Assembly: GCF_021698855.1 (NCBI RefSeq)
Contig: NZ_WWFA01000012.1
Location: 1-47,954 of the forward strand
DNA length: 47,954 bases
Source of the DNA: Lactobacillus sp. S2-2
GTDB taxonomy: Bacteria > Bacillota > Bacilli > Lactobacillales > Lactobacillaceae
Reading direction: 5' to 3'
This document shows positions 16,367 through 26,990 of this stretch, in pieces; the stretch's first letter is position 1, and the number at the start of each line of letters is the position of its first letter. The notes under the pieces are model-generated. The model did not search any database, had not been told where the DNA came from, and was given only the letters and a program-made list of their open reading frames with translations. Position numbers and translations under genes: made by a program.

Positions 16367-17743
16367 ATGTCCACACGAAATACAATCATTTTAGCTGCGG
16401 GTAAAGGAACTCGTATGAAATCAAAGTTATATAAAGTTTTGCATAAGGTTTGTGGTAAAACAATGGTGGATCATGTCTTATCTCAAGTTGAAAGACTAAA
16501 AATGGATAACATTATTACAGTGGTTGGTTACGGTGCTGAAAAAGTAGAAGAGTCAATTGGTGATCGTACAAAGTATGTATTACAAGACCAACAGTTAGGA
16601 ACTGGGGATGCTGTTGAAAGAACAGAAGATTTATTAAAAGATATTGATGGGACAACTTTAGTTGTTAGCGGTGATACACCATTATTAACTTCAGATACAT
16701 TTGAAAAATTATTTGATTATCATGAACAACAACAAGCTACTGCTACTATTTTGACTTCAATTGCTCCTGATCCCGCAGCTTATGGTCGAATTGTACGAAA
16801 TGATTTAGGAATTGTTGAAAAAATTGTTGAAGCAAAAGATGCTACTTCAGAAGAAATTGCAATTAAAGAAATTAATACTGGAGTTTATGTATTTGATAAT
16901 AAAGCCTTATTTAAAGCTTTAAAACAAGTTGAAAATAATAATGCTCAACAAGAATTTTATTTAACTGATGTAATTGGAATTATTAAAGCTCAAGGTGATA
17001 ATGTTTCAGCTTATCAAATGACTGATTTTGAAGAGTCAATTGGAGTTAATGATCGAGTTGCTTTGTCAGATGCAAATAGAATTATGCAAGAAAGAATTAA
17101 TAGGTATCATATGTATCACGGAGTCACAATTGATAATCCAGCAGATACATATATTGATGCTGGAGTAGAAATTGGAACTGATACAATTATCGAGCCAGGG
17201 GTTCAATTAAAAGCAGGTACAATAATTGGAGATAATTGTGTAGTAGGAGCTCATTCTAAAGTTATTAATTCTAAAATTCACGATAATGTTAAGATAACTT
17301 CATCAGTAATTGAAGATTCTGAAATGATGGATAATTCAGATATTGGTCCAAATTCTCATTTGAGGCCGGAATCTATTATTGGTAAGAGTGTTCATATTGG
17401 TAATTTTTGTGAAGTTAAAAAAGCAACAATCGATGAAGGAACTAAGATGGGACATTTGAGTTATGTTGGAAATGCTCATTTAGGTAAGAATATCAATATT
17501 GGTTGTGGGGTTATTTTTGTTAACTATGATGGTAAAGAAAAACATCAAACAAATGTTGGAGATAACTCTTTTATTGGAAGTAATGCCAACTTAGTAGCAC
17601 CTCTTGAAATTGCTAGTCATTCATTTATTGCTGCTGGTTCAACAATCACCGATGATTTAAATGAATTTGATATGGGAATTGCTAGATCAAGACAAACAAA
17701 TAAAGCAGGATATTATAAAAAGTTACCTTACAATAAAGAATAA
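16367..17743 (+). CDS. glmU: Bifunctional GlmU (UDP-GlcNAc synthesis)
   Basis: GlmU acetylates glucosamine-1-phosphate and uridylates the product to UDP-GlcNAc, the precursor used by MurA (encoded at 25325). The 458-residue protein has the nucleotidyltransferase signature [11 protein letters not shown] (9-19), the sugar-binding segment GDTPLL, and from about 250 a left-handed beta-helix of hexapeptide repeats ending in the acetyltransferase region [17 protein letters not shown] precedes ATG 16367. It is 15 nt after purR and is probably cotranscribed. Confidence 0.97.
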   Translation: MSTRNTIILAAGKGTRMKSKLYKVLHKVCGKTMVDHVLSQVERLKMDNIITVVGYGAEKVEESIGDRTKYVLQDQQLGTGDAVERTEDLLKDIDGTTLVVSGDTPLLTSDTFEKLFDYHEQQQATATILTSIAPDPAAYGRIVRNDLGIVEKIVEAKDATSEEIAIKEINTGVYVFDNKALFKALKQVENNNAQQEFYLTDVIGIIKAQGDNVSAYQMTDFEESIGVNDRVALSDANRIMQERINRYHMYHGVTIDNPADTYIDAGVEIGTDTIIEPGVQLKAGTIIGDNCVVGAHSKVINSKIHDNVKITSSVIEDSEMMDNSDIGPNSHLRPESIIGKSVHIGNFCEVKKATIDEGTKMGHLSYVGNAHLGKNINIGCGVIFVNYDGKEKHQTNVGDNSFIGSNANLVAPLEIASHSFIAAGSTITDDLNEFDMGIARSRQTNKAGYYKKLPYNKE

Positions 17744-17773
17744 TTTTTTAGTGAAATTTTTTAATAAATTGAT

Positions 17774-17779
17774 TATAAT
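17774..17779 (+). promoter_or_regulatory. Candidate -10 element for prs
   Basis: A perfect TATAAT lies 41 bp before the prs ATG in the 77-bp gap after glmU. No good -35 was found at 16-18 bp and no PurBox was seen. Confidence 0.45.
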
Positions 17780-17820
17780 TAAATAAGAGTATGAAATGTA
17801 AGTAATAGATGGAGGAACTT

Positions 17821-18813
17821 ATGGCTGAAAAATATGCAGACCCAAAATTAAAAATTTTTTCGTTAAGTTCAAATCGCCCATTAGCAGAAGACGTTGCTAA
17901 AAGAATTGGCGTTGACTTAGGGAAGGCATCAGTTAATCGCTTCAGCGATGGTGAAATTCAAATTAATATTGAAGAAAGTATTCGTGGAGATAATGTTTAT
18001 ATTATTCAGTCTACTTCCGATCCAGTAAATGATAATTTAATGGAATTATTAATTATGGTTGATGCTTTGAGAAGAGCAAGTGCAGCTACAATTAATGTTG
18101 TTATTCCATACTATGGCTACGCAAGACAAGATCGTAAAGCACGATCAAGAGAACCAATTACAGCTAAATTGGTTGCAGATATGCTTGAAGAAGATGGAGT
18201 TACACGTGTAGTAGCACTTGATTTACATGCTGCTCAAATTCAAGGATTTTTTGATGTACCCGTTGATCATTTAGTTGGTTCTCCTCTACTAGCAGATTAC
18301 TTTATCAAGAATAATTTAGATGAAGATACAGTTGTAGTTTCACCAGATCATGGTGGAGTAACTAGAGCTCGAGCAATGGCAGAGTTTTTGAAAGCTCCAA
18401 TTGCAATTATTGATAAAAGACGTCCAAAAGCCAATGTTGCAGAAGTTATGAACATTATTGGGGATGTTAAAGGTAAAAGAGCAATTATGATTGATGATAT
18501 GATTGATACTGCTGGAACAATTACTTTAGGAGCACAAGCATTGATTGATGCAGGTGCAACAGAAGTATATGCTTGTTGTACACATCCAGTTCTTTCGGGA
18601 CCAGCAACTGAAAGAATCTCTAAATCACCAATTAAGCAGTTAGTTGTTACTAATTCAATTCAATTACCTGAATATAAGAAAATTGATAAAATAAAACAAA
18701 TTTCAATTGCACCACTAATTGGTGATGCAATTACTAGAATTAATGAAAATCGTCCAGTTAGTCCTTTATTTAATACAAGATTTAACTACGATACTAATAC
18801 TCAAGAAGATTAG
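17821..18813 (+). CDS. prs: Ribose-phosphate pyrophosphokinase (PRPP synthetase)
   Basis: The enzyme makes PRPP from ribose-5-phosphate and ATP. The product is 330 residues. Visible signatures are NRFSDGEI near the N-terminus, the flexible loop [21 protein letters not shown] region, the Mg/ATP segment [11 protein letters not shown], and the PRPP-binding loop [14 protein letters not shown] 17821 is chosen because GGAGG lies at 17811-17815; an in-frame ATG at 17809 would place this ribosome site inside the gene. Its product is the ligand of PurR and a substrate of Hpt, both encoded in this window. Confidence 0.97.
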   Translation: MAEKYADPKLKIFSLSSNRPLAEDVAKRIGVDLGKASVNRFSDGEIQINIEESIRGDNVYIIQSTSDPVNDNLMELLIMVDALRRASAATINVVIPYYGYARQDRKARSREPITAKLVADMLEEDGVTRVVALDLHAAQIQGFFDVPVDHLVGSPLLADYFIKNNLDEDTVVVSPDHGGVTRARAMAEFLKAPIAIIDKRRPKANVAEVMNIIGDVKGKRAIMIDDMIDTAGTITLGAQALIDAGATEVYACCTHPVLSGPATERISKSPIKQLVVTNSIQLPEYKKIDKIKQISIAPLIGDAITRINENRPVSPLFNTRFNYDTNTQED

Positions 18814-18816
18814 TTA

Positions 18817-18852
18817 AAATACTCAATCATTTAATGATTGAGTATTTTTTTG
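18817..18852. terminator. Strong terminator after prs
   Basis: A perfect 14-bp stem (18817-18830 with 18834-18847) is followed by a T-run. It marks the end of the metG-to-prs block. Confidence 0.92.
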
Positions 18853-18952
18853 TAAAAAAAGCTTGCTTTAAATTTGAATATCATGATATACTTCTTAAAA
18901 TTTTATTAATATTTATTTATAAAAATTTAAAAAATGGAAAGAAGTGGAATAT

Positions 18953-20077
18953 ATGTTGAATGCAACTGCTCAAAATAATCATAGTAATAAAGTGAAGAAT
19001 CAGATTGATTCAAAAGAAAATAAATCTTTTAAAGAATCAATTTATTTAGTTTTTAATGGTGTTTCTAATGCAATCTTAGTTACAATTGGAGTTGGATTAT
19101 TATTATCTTCAATTAATAATTTTGTGCATTGGCAAGCTTTAGGACAAGTTGGAACTATTGCTCAAATTTTAATGGCGCCAGCAATTGGAGCAGCTGTAGC
19201 ATCACAATTAAAAACAAATACACTAGTTTTATTTAGTTCTATGATTGCTGCGACAGTAGGGGCAAATAATGTATTTTTCACAAGTTCTTCAGTTAATGCA
19301 ATGACAGCTACAGGTCATGTAATGTTACAACCACAAGGGTCTGGAGTATTCATGATTGGTCAACCAATCAGTGCTTTAGGTGGAGCTGTTATAGCAACCT
19401 TAGTTGGTAAATGGTTAACTGGAAAAACACCACTTGATATGTTTTTAGTTCCATTTATTGCAACTACAGTTGGAGCAATTTCTGCTTTGGGATTAGCTGC
19501 GATAACAACTCCGGCATTGGTTTGGCTTTCGGATTTTATTGCACAATCTATGAAAGTTAATCCACTAATTGGTTCAATTTCAATTTCAGTTTTATGGGCA
19601 CTATTTTTATTAACACCTGCTTCTTCAGCAGCTTTAGCAATTGCAATCATGTTAGATCCATTATCATCTGGAGCAGCTTTAATAGGAACTACAGCACAAT
19701 TTATAACTTATACAGTTATGTCTTACCGTGAAAATGAAATGGGTACTAATATTGCACAATTAATTATTACTCCCAAAATTCAATTTGGGAATATTATTAA
19801 AAATCCATGGATTATGTTACCAGGAATGATATCAGCTATTTTAGCTGGTGCAATTGGAACAGTTGCTTTTCATTTTTCGGTTCCATATTCAATTGCAGGA
19901 TTAGGATTAAATTCTTTAATTGCACCAATCGCTTTGATTACAACAAATATGAATAATTTCTTAGTATTTTTAGTAATTGGAGTTTTCATACCAGCTGTAA
20001 TTGGATTAATTTTTAATAAATTTTTGAGATTGACTAATAGAATTAAAAAAGATGATATGAAAGTTGATTTAGTTTAA
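18953..20077 (+). CDS. PTS transporter subunit IIC, PF13303-type
   Basis: A 374-residue integral membrane protein of the PTS_EIIC_2/PfoR-like family, with a 30-residue polar N-terminus and about ten hydrophobic segments rich in small residues (for example NAILVTIGVGLLLSSI and SSAALAIAIMLDP). The conserved segment LLTPASSAALAIAIMLDPLSSGAALIGTTAQ region and IQFGNIIKNPWIMLPG support the family. There are no IIA or IIB domains or neighbouring PTS genes, and members of this family are often encoded alone. The substrate is unknown. ATG 18953 is preferred over GTG 18944 because AAGAAGTG sits before the ATG. Confidence 0.75.
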   Translation: MLNATAQNNHSNKVKNQIDSKENKSFKESIYLVFNGVSNAILVTIGVGLLLSSINNFVHWQALGQVGTIAQILMAPAIGAAVASQLKTNTLVLFSSMIAATVGANNVFFTSSSVNAMTATGHVMLQPQGSGVFMIGQPISALGGAVIATLVGKWLTGKTPLDMFLVPFIATTVGAISALGLAAITTPALVWLSDFIAQSMKVNPLIGSISISVLWALFLLTPASSAALAIAIMLDPLSSGAALIGTTAQFITYTVMSYRENEMGTNIAQLIITPKIQFGNIIKNPWIMLPGMISAILAGAIGTVAFHFSVPYSIAGLGLNSLIAPIALITTNMNNFLVFLVIGVFIPAVIGLIFNKFLRLTNRIKKDDMKVDLV

Positions 20078-20079
20078 TA

Positions 20080-20111
20080 AAAAAACGCTAACTTTAAAGT
20101 TAGCGTTTTTT
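20080..20111. terminator. Bidirectional terminator between PTS IIC and HAD genes
   Basis: A perfect 32-bp palindrome with A and T tracts at its ends lies between the convergent stop codons at 20077 and 20111. It can end transcription from both sides. Confidence 0.92.
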
Positions 20112-20920
20112 TATAGAGCAAATTTTTTAATTGCATATGCAACACCATTTTCAGCATTGCTTTTTGTTACAAAATCAGCATTTTCTTTCGTAATATCAAC
20201 AGCATTTCCCATGGCAACACCAATTTTAGCAAAGTTTAACATGGAAACATCGTTTTCTTGATCTCCAATTGCCATAACTTCATCTGGGTTAATGTTTAGT
20301 TTTTCAGTAACTGCTTTTACAGCATTACCTTTGCTAGTTTTTTTATTCATAAATTCAAGATAGATTTTGTCACTTTGAACAATTGACATTCTTGAGAAAA
20401 GGGAATTAGGAATGTCTTTTCTAACTGAAGCAATCTTTTCTGGGTCAGCTACAAACATTAATTTAAAAATATCAAAATCTTTAGTAATTTCTTCTGGAGC
20501 TCGATATTTTAGTTGTGCATTTACTAAATAACTTTCAGTAACTGTATGTGGAGAAATATCACGATTAGTAGTGTAAATTGCATCTGATGTTTCAATTTGA
20601 AAATTAGTATCTAATTCACGAGCCATCATTTCTACTTCTAAGAAATCTTCATAGTTAACAGTTGCTTTACTTATAGTATCTCCTGAAGTTGTTTGTGCTA
20701 GTGCACCATTATAAGTAATTACATATTCATCATTTCCGGAAATACCTAATTTCTCTAATTGTGGTTTTGCACCAGTGATTGGTCTTCCAGTACATAAAAC
20801 AACTTTAATTCCTTTGTTTCTTGCTTCTGTAATTGTATCAATAGTTTCTTTTGCTAAAAGATTATTTTCATTAAGTAGGGTACCATCAATATCAATGGCG
20901 ATAAATTTAATTGAAGTCAT
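20111..20920 (-). CDS. Cof-type HAD-family sugar-phosphate phosphatase
   Basis: A 269-residue HAD phosphatase of the Cof subfamily with type IIB cap. Motif I is DIDGTLL (nucleophile D10, D12), motif II lies in VVLCTGRP, motif III Lys lies in TSKGNAVKA, and motif IV is GDQENDVSML. Such enzymes remove phosphate from sugar phosphates or flavin precursors; the substrate is not predictable here. The start overlaps the end of the upstream HD gene by 14 nt, with AAAGGAG inside that gene, so the two are translated from one transcript. Confidence 0.92.
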   Translation of the reverse strand: MTSIKFIAIDIDGTLLNENNLLAKETIDTITEARNKGIKVVLCTGRPITGAKPQLEKLGISGNDEYVITYNGALAQTTSGDTISKATVNYEDFLEVEMMARELDTNFQIETSDAIYTTNRDISPHTVTESYLVNAQLKYRAPEEITKDFDIFKLMFVADPEKIASVRKDIPNSLFSRMSIVQSDKIYLEFMNKKTSKGNAVKAVTEKLNINPDEVMAIGDQENDVSMLNFAKIGVAMGNAVDITKENADFVTKSNAENGVAYAIKKFAL

Positions 20921-22280
20921 AATTATTTTCTCCTTTTGATGTTTGAATCATGCCATTATGGATAAAAGTATTAAAATATTGATATTTTTCTTCAAATAAA
21001 TCAATATTTTGATTTGGATTAAGCATTTCTTTTGGGAAAAAGAAACGTTTATCACCAAGTAATTTTCCAGTTATCGCCTTAACAATTGGGCTAACTTCAG
21101 ATAATTCAACTAATGATCCATCTTCACGCATAAATTCAATTTGGGTTGCATGGTGATTGGAATCAGGGTCATAAATATCGTAAGGTTGGTCAAAACTGTT
21201 ATCAGTTGCAGTATAGTAATTAGAATCAAAACCAATATCTTCAATGATTTTTTTCATATCTTTAATTAGATATGCGCTATGCTTATCATAAACAACTGAT
21301 TTAAAAGGTCGACGATTTAAAAATCTTTTGGACAAATCAGATAATATTTCGTCATCAGAATCTTGCCATTCAATAAAATAAGTATTTAAAACTCCGTCAT
21401 CTAATTTTAGATAGTCTTTTAGGGATACTTTATTTTTAAATAATGGAATTAGTAAGTCAGGTTTCTTTTGATTATCATCTTTTTGATTGCTAAAAAGGAA
21501 TCTAGATCTTTTTAGTAAATGATTTAAGATAACTTCCATTGATCTAGATACTGGATGAAAGTAAACTTGCATATACATTTGGAATCTACTAACTAAATAA
21601 TCTTCAATTGCGTGTACTCCAACAATTTTAAAGCAAATTCCATCTTTATATGGACGCATAACTTGAAGAATTCTGCTTAAATCAAAAGCACCATATTGAG
21701 CACCAGTATTAAATGAATCTCTAATCAAATAATCCATTCGATCAGCATCACATTGACTAGAAATCATTTGAACTACTTGTTCGTTTGGATAAGTTTTGTT
21801 GATAACACTAGCAACTTTGTTAGGGAAATCTGGTGAAACAGTTTTTAGAACTTGATTAACCTCAGTTTCTTCAGAGGTGATGATTGCTTGTGTAATTTCT
21901 TCATGATTAGTGTCAAAAATATGTTCAAAAGTATGAGAATATGGACCATGACCCAAATCATGCAAAAGACCGGCACATAGTGCAACAAGTCTTTCAGAAT
22001 CATCCCAAAGGCCATCGTTTTTATTTTTAGTTGGATAATTTTTTTGAAAATTGTCACAAATTCTTCTAGTTATTTCATAAACTCCAAGTGAGTGAGAAAA
22101 TCGAGAATGTTCGGCACCATGAAAAGTAAAAGATGTTGTTCCTAACTGTTTTACTCGACGTAATCTTTGAAATTCAGCAGTATTAATTAAATTTAAAACA
22201 ACTTTATATTGTACGTAAATATGACCAAGAACAGGATCTCTAAATATCTTTTCATGGTCAAGTTGTTCCCATTGATTCAT
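20907..22280 (-). CDS. HD-domain phosphohydrolase (YwfO-like)
   Basis: A 457-residue HD-domain protein of the YwfO/EF1143 group, whose studied members are dNTP triphosphohydrolases. The metal-binding residues are visible: H63 in RFSHSLGV, the HD pair 107-108 in GLLHDLGHGPYSH, and a later Asp in SQCDADRMDYL. ATG 22280 is chosen because GGAGGT lies at about 22287-22292, overlapping the alternative ATG at 22295. It is followed by the HAD gene in the same unit. Confidence 0.85.
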   Translation of the reverse strand: MNQWEQLDHEKIFRDPVLGHIYVQYKVVLNLINTAEFQRLRRVKQLGTTSFTFHGAEHSRFSHSLGVYEITRRICDNFQKNYPTKNKNDGLWDDSERLVALCAGLLHDLGHGPYSHTFEHIFDTNHEEITQAIITSEETEVNQVLKTVSPDFPNKVASVINKTYPNEQVVQMISSQCDADRMDYLIRDSFNTGAQYGAFDLSRILQVMRPYKDGICFKIVGVHAIEDYLVSRFQMYMQVYFHPVSRSMEVILNHLLKRSRFLFSNQKDDNQKKPDLLIPLFKNKVSLKDYLKLDDGVLNTYFIEWQDSDDEILSDLSKRFLNRRPFKSVVYDKHSAYLIKDMKKIIEDIGFDSNYYTATDNSFDQPYDIYDPDSNHHATQIEFMREDGSLVELSEVSPIVKAITGKLLGDKRFFFPKEMLNPNQNIDLFEEKYQYFNTFIHNGMIQTSKGENNYDFN

Positions 22281-22309
22281 CGATTTTACCTCCATAACAA
22301 TTTTACTTA

Positions 22310-22338
22310 ATTATAACTTAAATAGTAGTAATCGTCAT
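22310..22338 (-). promoter_or_regulatory. Promoter of the HD/HAD gene pair
   Basis: On the minus strand ATGACG (22333-22338), a 17-bp spacer and a perfect TATAAT (22310-22315) lie about 30 bp before the ATG at 22280. Confidence 0.65.
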
Positions 22339-22394
22339 GTTAATGAAATTTTAAGTGCATTCTAAAAAAATAAGTTTTACAATATAAACAATAA

Positions 22395-22400
22395 TATAAT
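22395..22400 (+). promoter_or_regulatory. Candidate -10 for the DUF1934 gene
   Basis: TATAAT lies 17 bp before the ATG at 22418. The resulting leader would be very short, and no good -35 is present, so this is tentative. Confidence 0.35.
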
Positions 22401-22417
22401 TTAATAGGGGATTTAAA

Positions 22418-22849
22418 ATGAGTAGTGAAGCTAGAAAAAATGTTCAAATAAAAATGAATACTGAAATTACCCAAGAAGGAGAAATCGAAAATTTTTCTTT
22501 TGATGAACCTGGTAAAATTAGTTATGTTAATCAGCAAATATATGTTAGTTTTTATGAACATAGTGATAATAAATCAATTTTAGTAACATTAAAAATTAAT
22601 GAAGATAAAACGATTGTTTTAACTAGAAATGCAGAGCAAAGATTAAGGGTAACATTTGATAAAAATAATGAAGTTGATAATTTATATCGTACTGAATATG
22701 GTCCAATTCAATTACAAACAACAACAAAAAGACTTGACTATAAAGTAGCTGATGATTTGTCTAATGGTGAAGTTTCGATTGATTATGATTTATCGAATGG
22801 AGAACAACTATTTGGAGAATACAAGCTAAGATTGCAATTTTTTGTCTAA
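22418..22849 (+). CDS. DUF1934 (YwiB-like) beta-barrel protein
   Basis: A 143-residue protein of the DUF1934/YwiB family, a lipocalin-like beta barrel of unknown function. The sequence alternates polar and hydrophobic residues in about ten strands (for example IYVSFYEHSDNKSILVTLKI) with no membrane segment or signal peptide. It precedes rpoE, as in other lactobacilli. AGGGGA lies before ATG 22418. Confidence 0.7.
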   Translation: MSSEARKNVQIKMNTEITQEGEIENFSFDEPGKISYVNQQIYVSFYEHSDNKSILVTLKINEDKTIVLTRNAEQRLRVTFDKNNEVDNLYRTEYGPIQLQTTTKRLDYKVADDLSNGEVSIDYDLSNGEQLFGEYKLRLQFFV

Positions 22850-22894
22850 GCTAGTATCATTATAATGATAGAGATTAGAAGGGCGTGTGTTGAT

Positions 22895-23464
22895 TTGAAA
22901 TTAAACCAATTTGATGGTCAAGATAAAAAAGAATTATCAATGATTGAGGTTGCTCATGCAATCCTTTCTGATAAAGGCGAATCAATGTCATTCGTTGATA
23001 TTGCAAATGAAATTCAAAAATACCTTGGTGACAGTAATCGTGAAATTAGAGATAGATTACCACAATTTTATACAGATTTAAATGTTGATGGAAGTTTCAT
23101 TTCTTTAGGAAATAATGTGTGGGGATTAAGAACTTGGTACCCATACGATTCAATTGATGAAGCAACAATTAGTACTGAAGATGAAGATGAACCAAGATTA
23201 AAGAAACGTCAAAAAGTTAATGCATTTCTTGCTGATGCTTCTGATGATGATGTAATCGACTACGAAAACGATGATCCTGAAGACCAAGAAGGTAGTTTTG
23301 ATGTTGATGAAGAAGATTATCATAAAGATTTAGATGATGATGAAGAAAACGATGATGCTGAAGATACTGAAATTGATGATGGTGTCGAAGGTGATTTATC
23401 AGAAATCGATGAAGATGAAGTAGAATCAGAAAATGATGATTTATCAGACGATGAAGAAAAATAA
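22895..23464 (+). CDS. rpoE: RNA polymerase delta subunit
   Basis: RpoE (delta) is a Firmicutes RNA polymerase subunit that lowers non-specific DNA binding and helps recycle the enzyme with HelD. It has 189 residues: a folded N-terminal HARE-HTH domain (to about 90, ending [28 protein letters not shown] region), then a disordered tail that is almost wholly Asp and Glu, with a small basic patch KKRQK before it. TTG 22895 is the start, with GAAGGG at 22878-22883; an upstream in-frame ATG at 22865 has no ribosome site and gives an N-terminus unlike the family. Confidence 0.94.
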   Translation: MKLNQFDGQDKKELSMIEVAHAILSDKGESMSFVDIANEIQKYLGDSNREIRDRLPQFYTDLNVDGSFISLGNNVWGLRTWYPYDSIDEATISTEDEDEPRLKKRQKVNAFLADASDDDVIDYENDDPEDQEGSFDVDEEDYHKDLDDDEENDDAEDTEIDDGVEGDLSEIDEDEVESENDDLSDDEEK

Positions 23465-23465
23465 C

Positions 23466-25230
<1,765 letters not shown>

Positions 25231-25324
25231 TAATTATTAATTCTTTTAATTATGCATTGTAATTTGAAATAAAATTATCTATGATTAATAATGTATAAAT
25301 TTAGATTAAGCGAGGAATCCAAAA

Positions 25325-26593
25325 ATGAATAAAATGATCATTCATGGAGGTAACAGACTAAAAGGTGAAGTTGTAATTGGTGGAGCTAAAAATAGTACTG
25401 TTGCCCTAATTCCTGCTGCTATTTTAGCTGATACACCAGTTAAGTTAGACATGGTTCCAAATATATTAGATGTTAATAATTTAATGATTATCTTGGAATC
25501 AATGAATGTTAAGTCTGAATTTTCTGATGGTCTATTAGAAATTGATCCAACTAAAATTGAAGAAAATGTTTTACCTAGTAAAGCAATTAAAAGTTTAAGA
25601 GCATCATACTACTTTATGGGAGCACTATTAGGTCGCTTTCATAAAGCTGAGGTTAGTTTCCCAGGTGGCGATGATATTGGTCCAAGACCAATCGAGCAAC
25701 ATTTACAAGCATTTAAATCATTGGGAGCTGAAATTACAGAAAATAACGGGACAGTAACAATTGATGCAACCAAAAATGGTTTGCATGGAGCGAATATATT
25801 CCTAGATATTGTTTCTGTTGGTGCTACGATCAATGCTATTTTAGCTGCAGTAAAAGCTAGCGGTTCAACTACAATTCAAAATGCTGCAAGGGAACCAGAA
25901 ATTACAGATATAGTTATGTTTTTAAATGGTATGGGGGCTCATATTAAGGGTGCTGGTACAGATGTTATAAAAATTGAAGGAGTTTCTACATTATCTGCTG
26001 AAACTGTTCATACTGTTATTCCTGATCGAATTGAAGCGGGTACTTATTTATCAATGGCTGCGGCAATTGGTGATGGAGTTTTAGTTAAAAATGTTATTCC
26101 AGAGCATTTAGAAGCATATTTAGCTAAGCTAAATGAAATTGGAGTAAAGATGGATGTTCGAGAAGATAGTATTTATGTAGAAAAATCTGATAAATTAAAT
26201 GGTATTGAAGTTAGTACAGCACCATTTCCAGGTTTTGCTACTGATTTGCAACAACCTTTGACTCCGTTACTTTTAAAGGCTGAATCAAAAAGTATTATTA
26301 ATGATACGATTTATCCAAAAAGAACGAAGCATGTTGCTGAGTTGCAATCAATGGGAGCAAATATTTTTGCTAACGAAGAGCAACAAACTATTACAATTAA
26401 CCATACAAATGAATTGGCGGGTTCAACAGTTAGTGCTGGAGAAATTAGAGCTGGTGCGTCATTATTTATTGCAGGATTGATGGCAAATGGAACGACTATT
26501 ATTGAAAATGCGGATAATATTTTGCGTGGTTATGATAATGTGATTACTAAATTGACAAACTTAAATGCAAATGTAGAAATTATTGATGATTAA
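25325..26593 (+). CDS. murA: UDP-GlcNAc 1-carboxyvinyltransferase (Asp active site)
   Basis: MurA transfers enolpyruvate from PEP to UDP-GlcNAc, the first committed step of peptidoglycan synthesis. The 422-residue protein has the Lys in GGAKNS (residue 22), the UDP-sugar region, FPGFATDLQQP and RAGASL motifs of the family. The loop that normally reads GGCxxGxRP reads GGDDIGPRP: Asp116 (codon 25670-25672) stands where the catalytic Cys, the target of fosfomycin, is found in most enzymes. Known Asp versions (for example in mycobacteria) are active and fosfomycin-resistant, so resistance is inferred. It follows pyrG, and rpmE follows it. GCGAGGAA precedes ATG 25325. Confidence 0.95.
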   Translation: MNKMIIHGGNRLKGEVVIGGAKNSTVALIPAAILADTPVKLDMVPNILDVNNLMIILESMNVKSEFSDGLLEIDPTKIEENVLPSKAIKSLRASYYFMGALLGRFHKAEVSFPGGDDIGPRPIEQHLQAFKSLGAEITENNGTVTIDATKNGLHGANIFLDIVSVGATINAILAAVKASGSTTIQNAAREPEITDIVMFLNGMGAHIKGAGTDVIKIEGVSTLSAETVHTVIPDRIEAGTYLSMAAAIGDGVLVKNVIPEHLEAYLAKLNEIGVKMDVREDSIYVEKSDKLNGIEVSTAPFPGFATDLQQPLTPLLLKAESKSIINDTIYPKRTKHVAELQSMGANIFANEEQQTITINHTNELAGSTVSAGEIRAGASLFIAGLMANGTTIIENADNILRGYDNVITKLTNLNANVEIIDD

Positions 26594-26602
26594 TTTCGTT
26601 AG

Positions 26603-26631
26603 TTGCACCAAATTTATTTTCGTGATAAACT
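26603..26631 (+). promoter_or_regulatory. rpmE promoter and leader
   Basis: TTGCAC (26603-26608), a 17-bp spacer and TAAACT (26626-26631) with an extended TGA at 26623-26625 form a good promoter. The leader (about 26638-26698) contains a small hairpin AGAGA/TCTCT (26649-26663). Firmicutes L31 leaders can bind their own protein, but I cannot confirm that motif here. Confidence 0.72.
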
Positions 26632-26698
26632 ACAAAAGTTGACTAACAAGAGAATCAATCTCTGAATTGAATAATTTAGGGCAAAGGAGCGATATATT

Positions 26699-26950
26699 AT
26701 GAGAAATGGAATTCATCCAGAATATCACCAAGTGGTATTCCAAGATTCAAGTACTGGTTTCAAATTCATTACTGGCTCAACTGCTAATTCTGAAGAAACT
26801 ATTAAAATGGACGATGGTAATACTTATCCATTAATTCGTGTTGAAATTTCTTCTGATTCACATCCATTCTACACTGGTAAACAAAAGTTTACTCAAGCAG
26901 ATGGTGCTGTGGACCGTTTCAACAAAAAATATGGTTTTGCCAACAAATAA
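26699..26950 (+). CDS. rpmE2: Ribosomal protein L31, type B
   Basis: Large-subunit protein L31 of 83 residues. It starts [16 protein letters not shown] and ends [12 protein letters not shown], and contains no cysteine, so it is the zinc-free type B form rather than the CxxC type A form. AAAGGAG precedes ATG 26699. In species with both forms, type B replaces type A when zinc is scarce; here it may be the only one. Confidence 0.95.
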   Translation: MRNGIHPEYHQVVFQDSSTGFKFITGSTANSEETIKMDDGNTYPLIRVEISSDSHPFYTGKQKFTQADGAVDRFNKKYGFANK

Positions 26951-26957
26951 TAAAAAT

Positions 26958-26990
26958 AAAAGCATCGGAATTTTATTCCGATGCTTTTTT
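26958..26990. terminator. Bidirectional terminator between rpmE and MFS gene
   Basis: A perfect 13-bp stem (26958-26970 with 26976-26988) with A and T tracts lies between the convergent stops. Confidence 0.92.
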
